The notes under the pieces are model-generated. The model had not been told where the DNA came from and made no database searches. It saw nothing but the letters and a program-made list of their open reading frames with translations. Shown piece by piece: positions 60,912 to 64,000 of a stretch of DNA of 64,000 nt. Source of the DNA: Actinomycetaceae bacterium TAE3-ERU4 (GTDB lineage Bacteria; Actinomycetota; Actinomycetes; Actinomycetales; Actinomycetaceae); assembly GCA_019218365.1 (NCBI GenBank), contig JAHUUJ010000001.1, positions 1 to 64,000 of the forward strand, in the 5' to 3' direction. Made by a program: the position numbers and the translations under genes. Numbering within the stretch: the first letter of the stretch is position 1; the number at the start of each line of letters is the position of its first letter.

Positions 60912-63062
60912 ATGAAACCTCAGAAAATCCTAAAAATTGTGGCCGCTCTTTGCTTTGGCCTATCGGCTCTCTTACCCCTGCAGATCTCCGCCCCCGCAAT
61001 AGCTCTCGATACTGCCGTACAAGGAACATTGCCAACTCGCGGCACGTACCCGCTCCCCCAAGATAACCCTGACCATTCGAGATGGACAGTCGTTGATGAA
61101 GTAGGAATTTTAAAAGATAAAGAAGCGGTTATTTCCGCATTTGATAACGCTAGTTACATACCCAGAATCCGTCTAGTAATCCTCTCAAGTACAACCAGCC
61201 CAGAAGCAGATGCCAAAGAATGGCTCAAGAAAAATAACTTTGGGCGCAAGGATATTTACTTTTTCCTCTTCTACGATAGCCACAAGTACGCTTTTGTCAG
61301 CGGAAAATCCCTCATCTACACGGATGAAGAGTTAGATACCCTTGAAGCGGGATTTAGGAAGTATCTTAAAAAAGGTTACGATACCGGCAATTGGTCCGAA
61401 GAAATGATTGCGTTCGCAAACTCCCTGAAGGGTTCCTCGGCACTCATTCCTACCGGAGATTATAGTTATCATTCTGACCGTAAATACAAGAATTCTTCAT
61501 CCGATTCATCCTGGTTTAACAAAATATGGTCAGGCATAGTGCTTTTACTATCATCTTGCCTACCCGTACTGATCCTTTATCTACTCGTCCGCCCCTTGAA
61601 GCGTAAATATAATGCTAAATATTCCCAGCATAGGACAGGTTATTACGACAATATTAGTCTTGATGAACTAGAAAAAATTGCCAGTAACGCAATGATGACT
61701 GTAGATAACGGTCTAAAAGATGCACGTGATGAATTGGAGTTTGCTCGCGCTCAGTTTGGAATGTCTCAAACCGACGAATTAGCTGATTTAATTTACGCTT
61801 CTCAAGACGACATAGATTACGGTTGGGAACAGCTCAATCAGGCCAATAACACCGATAATGAAGCTGAAAAACGACGGATTCTCATCTCTCTACTGGAGAT
61901 GATTCGTAAGATGGATAAAGAACTTGCCGAAAAACAAAGCGTTTTTGAGCAGTTACGCACCACCCAGGCACAGCTTCCTCAAGAAATACCACTAATGCGT
62001 GAACGGATTGAAGAAATGTCTAAATGGGCGCAGTCAGCTCAAGAGGATTTAAAAACATTCCGCGTTGAGTTCCCCAATATAGACCTTACCTCTCTAACCC
62101 AGGTTCCCGACCGCCTGCTTGATTTACAGCGAGCCGCTCAAGAGACTCTGCAACAGGCAGAAGACAAACTCGCCTCTTATGATTCTGCGGAGGCACTCCA
62201 TCTTCTTCACCTCGCGCAACGCACCTATGCACAGGGAAAAGAAAACTACGAGAACCTAAAAAATGCCCACAAGAAACTACAGCACATCTCCCAGCTCTTA
62301 GTTTCCTCAATTTCTTCGATTTCCAAGAGTATCGAAGACGCCCACCGGCTAGCTCCCAATGATTTGGGAATCCAAACCGTGGTAGATGAGGCAAAGCAAC
62401 AAATTGAAATAGTTAAAGAAGCTCGTCTCGGTAACGGCGACCCTCTTGCCGCTCTTAACACCATAACGGACACAGAAAAAGTACTTGACGGAGCTTTAGA
62501 GCCCTACCGTGAACAAGAAGAAAATCAGCAGCGAGCTCTAAAGGTACGTCTTGACCAACAAGAGGCCGCAAATGCCCTTGTGGAAAGAGCACAAACCTAT
62601 ATTTCAATGAACCGTGGAGCAGTTTCTTATTCAGCAAGAATGGAATTAGAACAAGCGCAGCGCGCCCGAGAAGAATTCAACTCACAGATAAGCGATTCCG
62701 GGAAACCTGAACTAAGTCACTTAACCTCACTAATTGAAAAGATGAATACACATGCGCGCCGCGCTATGGAATTAGCTCAGGCGGATGTAGAAAACACCAC
62801 CCAATACACTTCCTCAGCCGAAAATAGTGCAAACGGTGGTTTCTTCGAGGGACTGTACCTAGGGGGAATACTTAACGATTACTCACGCCACAGTTGGGGA
62901 ACCTCCACCCCCTCATGGGGAAACGGAAACAACGATGACTCTAGCGACAACACCTGGTTCGGACAGCTAAGCAGCAACAGCATTGGCAGCTCTTTCGCAG
63001 GAAGTCTCGCGAGTAGTGGCTTCGGGGGAAGTTTTGGAAGCAGTCGAGGAGGCTCAATTTAG
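60912..63062 (+). CDS. TPM-domain envelope protein
   Basis: A 716-residue protein with a signal peptide (about 1-31) and a TPM domain (about 45-185, with V-V-D-E-V-G-I-L-K-D and K-Y-A-F-V-S-G-K-S-L). One membrane span (about 209-228) follows. A very long coiled-coil cytoplasmic region (about 245-610) and a Gly/Ser-rich tail ending S-F-G-S-S-R-G-G-S-I complete it. TPM proteins have been linked to photosystem repair in plants and to envelope quality control in bacteria. The neighbouring PspA gene supports an envelope-stress role. I chose the ATG at 60912 with GGAAGAG upstream. Confidence 0.87.
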   Translation: MKPQKILKIVAALCFGLSALLPLQISAPAIALDTAVQGTLPTRGTYPLPQDNPDHSRWTVVDEVGILKDKEAVISAFDNASYIPRIRLVILSSTTSPEADAKEWLKKNNFGRKDIYFFLFYDSHKYAFVSGKSLIYTDEELDTLEAGFRKYLKKGYDTGNWSEEMIAFANSLKGSSALIPTGDYSYHSDRKYKNSSSDSSWFNKIWSGIVLLLSSCLPVLILYLLVRPLKRKYNAKYSQHRTGYYDNISLDELEKIASNAMMTVDNGLKDARDELEFARAQFGMSQTDELADLIYASQDDIDYGWEQLNQANNTDNEAEKRRILISLLEMIRKMDKELAEKQSVFEQLRTTQAQLPQEIPLMRERIEEMSKWAQSAQEDLKTFRVEFPNIDLTSLTQVPDRLLDLQRAAQETLQQAEDKLASYDSAEALHLLHLAQRTYAQGKENYENLKNAHKKLQHISQLLVSSISSISKSIEDAHRLAPNDLGIQTVVDEAKQQIEIVKEARLGNGDPLAALNTITDTEKVLDGALEPYREQEENQQRALKVRLDQQEAANALVERAQTYISMNRGAVSYSARMELEQAQRAREEFNSQISDSGKPELSHLTSLIEKMNTHARRAMELAQADVENTTQYTSSAENSANGGFFEGLYLGGILNDYSRHSWGTSTPSWGNGNNDDSSDNTWFGQLSSNSIGSSFAGSLASSGFGGSFGSSRGGSI

Positions 63063-63194
63063 AAATCTTTTAATAAAGAAAGATTCCTTTCCAATCTAAG
63101 CCCTAAGCGTGACCTTGGACACCAAAAATTTTATATGCTTAACTAGAATTAATGAGCTATGCCGGCAGCCTGCTGGCTAAAGAAAGGGAATGTA

Positions 63195-63911
63195 ATGACA
63201 GAAAAACAATCCATCCTTGGTCGCATCACGCAGCTGGCAAAAGCAAATATCAATGCTTTGCTTGATCGGGCTGAAGACCCACAGAAGATGCTGGATCAAA
63301 TGATTCGCGACTACACAAACTCTATCGCCGAAGCTGAGTCAGCGGTTGCACAAACCATTGGGAATCTTCGTCTATCAGAAAAAGATCACGCTGCCGACCT
63401 TGAGTCAGCTCGCGACTGGGGTACAAAAGCCCTCGCTGCTTCAAACAAAGCAGATGAACTTCGCCAGAAAGGCGATTTGGAAGCCGCAAATAAGTTTGAT
63501 CAGCTAGCGAAGGTAGCGCTAGGTAAACAGATTGATGCGGAACGTGAAGCTAAGAACGCCGAACCGATGATTGCAACCCAGCGTGATGTAGTAGAAAAAC
63601 TAAAAGCTGGCGTTAGCTCCATGCGCAATAAATTGGAAGACCTTAAGAATAAGCGTGATGAACTGGTTGCTCGTTCCAAGACCGCAGCAGCACAAAACAT
63701 GGTTCAAGATGCTGTCTCAAAAATTTCGGTACTTGACCCGACCTCGGAACTTTCTCGCTTCGAAGACCGCGTCCGTCGCGAAGAAGCCATGGCGGCTGGT
63801 CGCGCAGAAATTGCACTAGATTCTATTGAATCTCAGTTCTCTGAACTTGATGCGATGGGTGATCACGCTGAAATTGAAGCTCGCCTTGCAGCCCTGAAGA
63901 ACAACTCCTAA
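63195..63911 (+). CDS. pspA: PspA/IM30 family membrane-stress protein
   Basis: A 238-residue, almost wholly helical protein: an amphipathic N-terminus (I-L-G-R-I-T-Q-L-A-K-A-N-I-N-A-L-L-D-R-A-E-D-P), then the PspA core D-Q-M-I-R-D-Y-T-N-S-I-A-E-A-E-S-A-V-A-Q and long coiled coils. Such ESCRT-III-like proteins coat and protect stressed membranes. I chose the ATG at 63195 with AAAGGG upstream. It follows the TPM protein by 130 bases, and the pairing TPM–PspA is seen in other Actinobacteria. Confidence 0.92.
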   Translation: MTEKQSILGRITQLAKANINALLDRAEDPQKMLDQMIRDYTNSIAEAESAVAQTIGNLRLSEKDHAADLESARDWGTKALAASNKADELRQKGDLEAANKFDQLAKVALGKQIDAEREAKNAEPMIATQRDVVEKLKAGVSSMRNKLEDLKNKRDELVARSKTAAAQNMVQDAVSKISVLDPTSELSRFEDRVRREEAMAAGRAEIALDSIESQFSELDAMGDHAEIEARLAALKNNS

Positions 63912-63961
63912 ACATTATCTAACCACACCGTAATTTTGCCTAAATATTTTGGGATTTAGGT

Positions 63962-63992
63962 CATTGCCCCGCACGTCATTTGCGGGGCAATG
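63962..63992 (+). terminator. terminator of pspA
   Basis: A 12-bp perfect stem (CATTGCCCCGCA / TGCGGGGCAATG) with a 7-base loop, about 50 bases after the stop and followed by GTTTAATT. Confidence 0.8.
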
Positions 63993-64000
63993 GTTTAATT

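Overview
The window looks like a chromosomal segment of a moderate-to-low-GC actinobacterium, most likely of the Actinomycetaceae. The evidence is the conserved actinobacterial block galU – Glp (MoeA-like) – GNAT – GlpR/SepX with a tRNA-Ala after it, the DUF3027 / cold-shock pair, a DtxR/IdeR-type regulator, a secreted NlpC/P60 endopeptidase, TrhO, and several good candidate leaderless promoters. Genus and species are inference only.

Layout. (1) 0–15.3 kb is transport and regulation, mostly on the minus strand: a CstA pyruvate transporter with its YbdD partner, a GadC-like amino-acid antiporter, a two-domain VOC protein preceded by an unlisted 56-residue ribbon-helix-helix gene, a Crp/Fnr regulator coupled to a Met-rich membrane protein, TrhO, and a complete dipeptide/oligopeptide ABC operon (substrate-binding protein, two permeases, fused double ATPase). 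(2) About 15.7–29.2 kb is an accessory island ending at the 3' end of tRNA-Ala(CGC). It holds decayed polymorphic-toxin tips with intact immunity-like genes, fragments of large serine recombinases, a short att-like repeat present three times, wrecks of a phage portal and a phage terminase gene, and apparently intact cargo. The cargo comprises an LpqH-like surface protein with a G8 tract, a secreted SAR2788-like toxin with a probable immunity gene and a membrane-anchored mini-subtilisin, an AbiV-family protein, and an FGE/SUMF1-fold protein with an unrecognised N-terminus. The AbiV and FGE genes are visibly more GC-rich than the rest. (3) 29.4–33.9 kb is the Glp–GlpR division-linked block plus galU and mscL.

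(4) 34–41.6 kb carries a very large DNA2/NAM7-type helicase-like protein with ruined Walker motifs and a nuclease-like C-terminus, a HAD hydrolase and an osmoprotectant ABC transporter whose permease is fused to its binding protein. (5) 41.8–45.6 kb is an unusual trio: two related DUF5692-type multi-pass membrane proteins flanking a membrane-anchored SRPBCC/START-like protein. (6) 45.6–55 kb has a polyamine/iron/phosphonate-type ABC operon, a HAD phosphatase, the cytosine permease–deaminase pair codB-codA and an MFS carrier, followed by tRNA-Arg(CCT). (7) 55.3–64 kb holds a double-domain universal stress protein, the NlpC/P60 enzyme, a DtxR regulator, an MFS exporter, DUF3027, a cold-shock protein, a TPM-domain envelope protein and a PspA/IM30 protein.

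The best candidates for something undescribed are the toxin–immunity–mini-subtilisin operon (23.7–25.8 kb) and the DUF5692–SRPBCC–DUF5692 trio (41.8–45.6 kb). All family assignments rest on reading motifs by eye; no database search was run.
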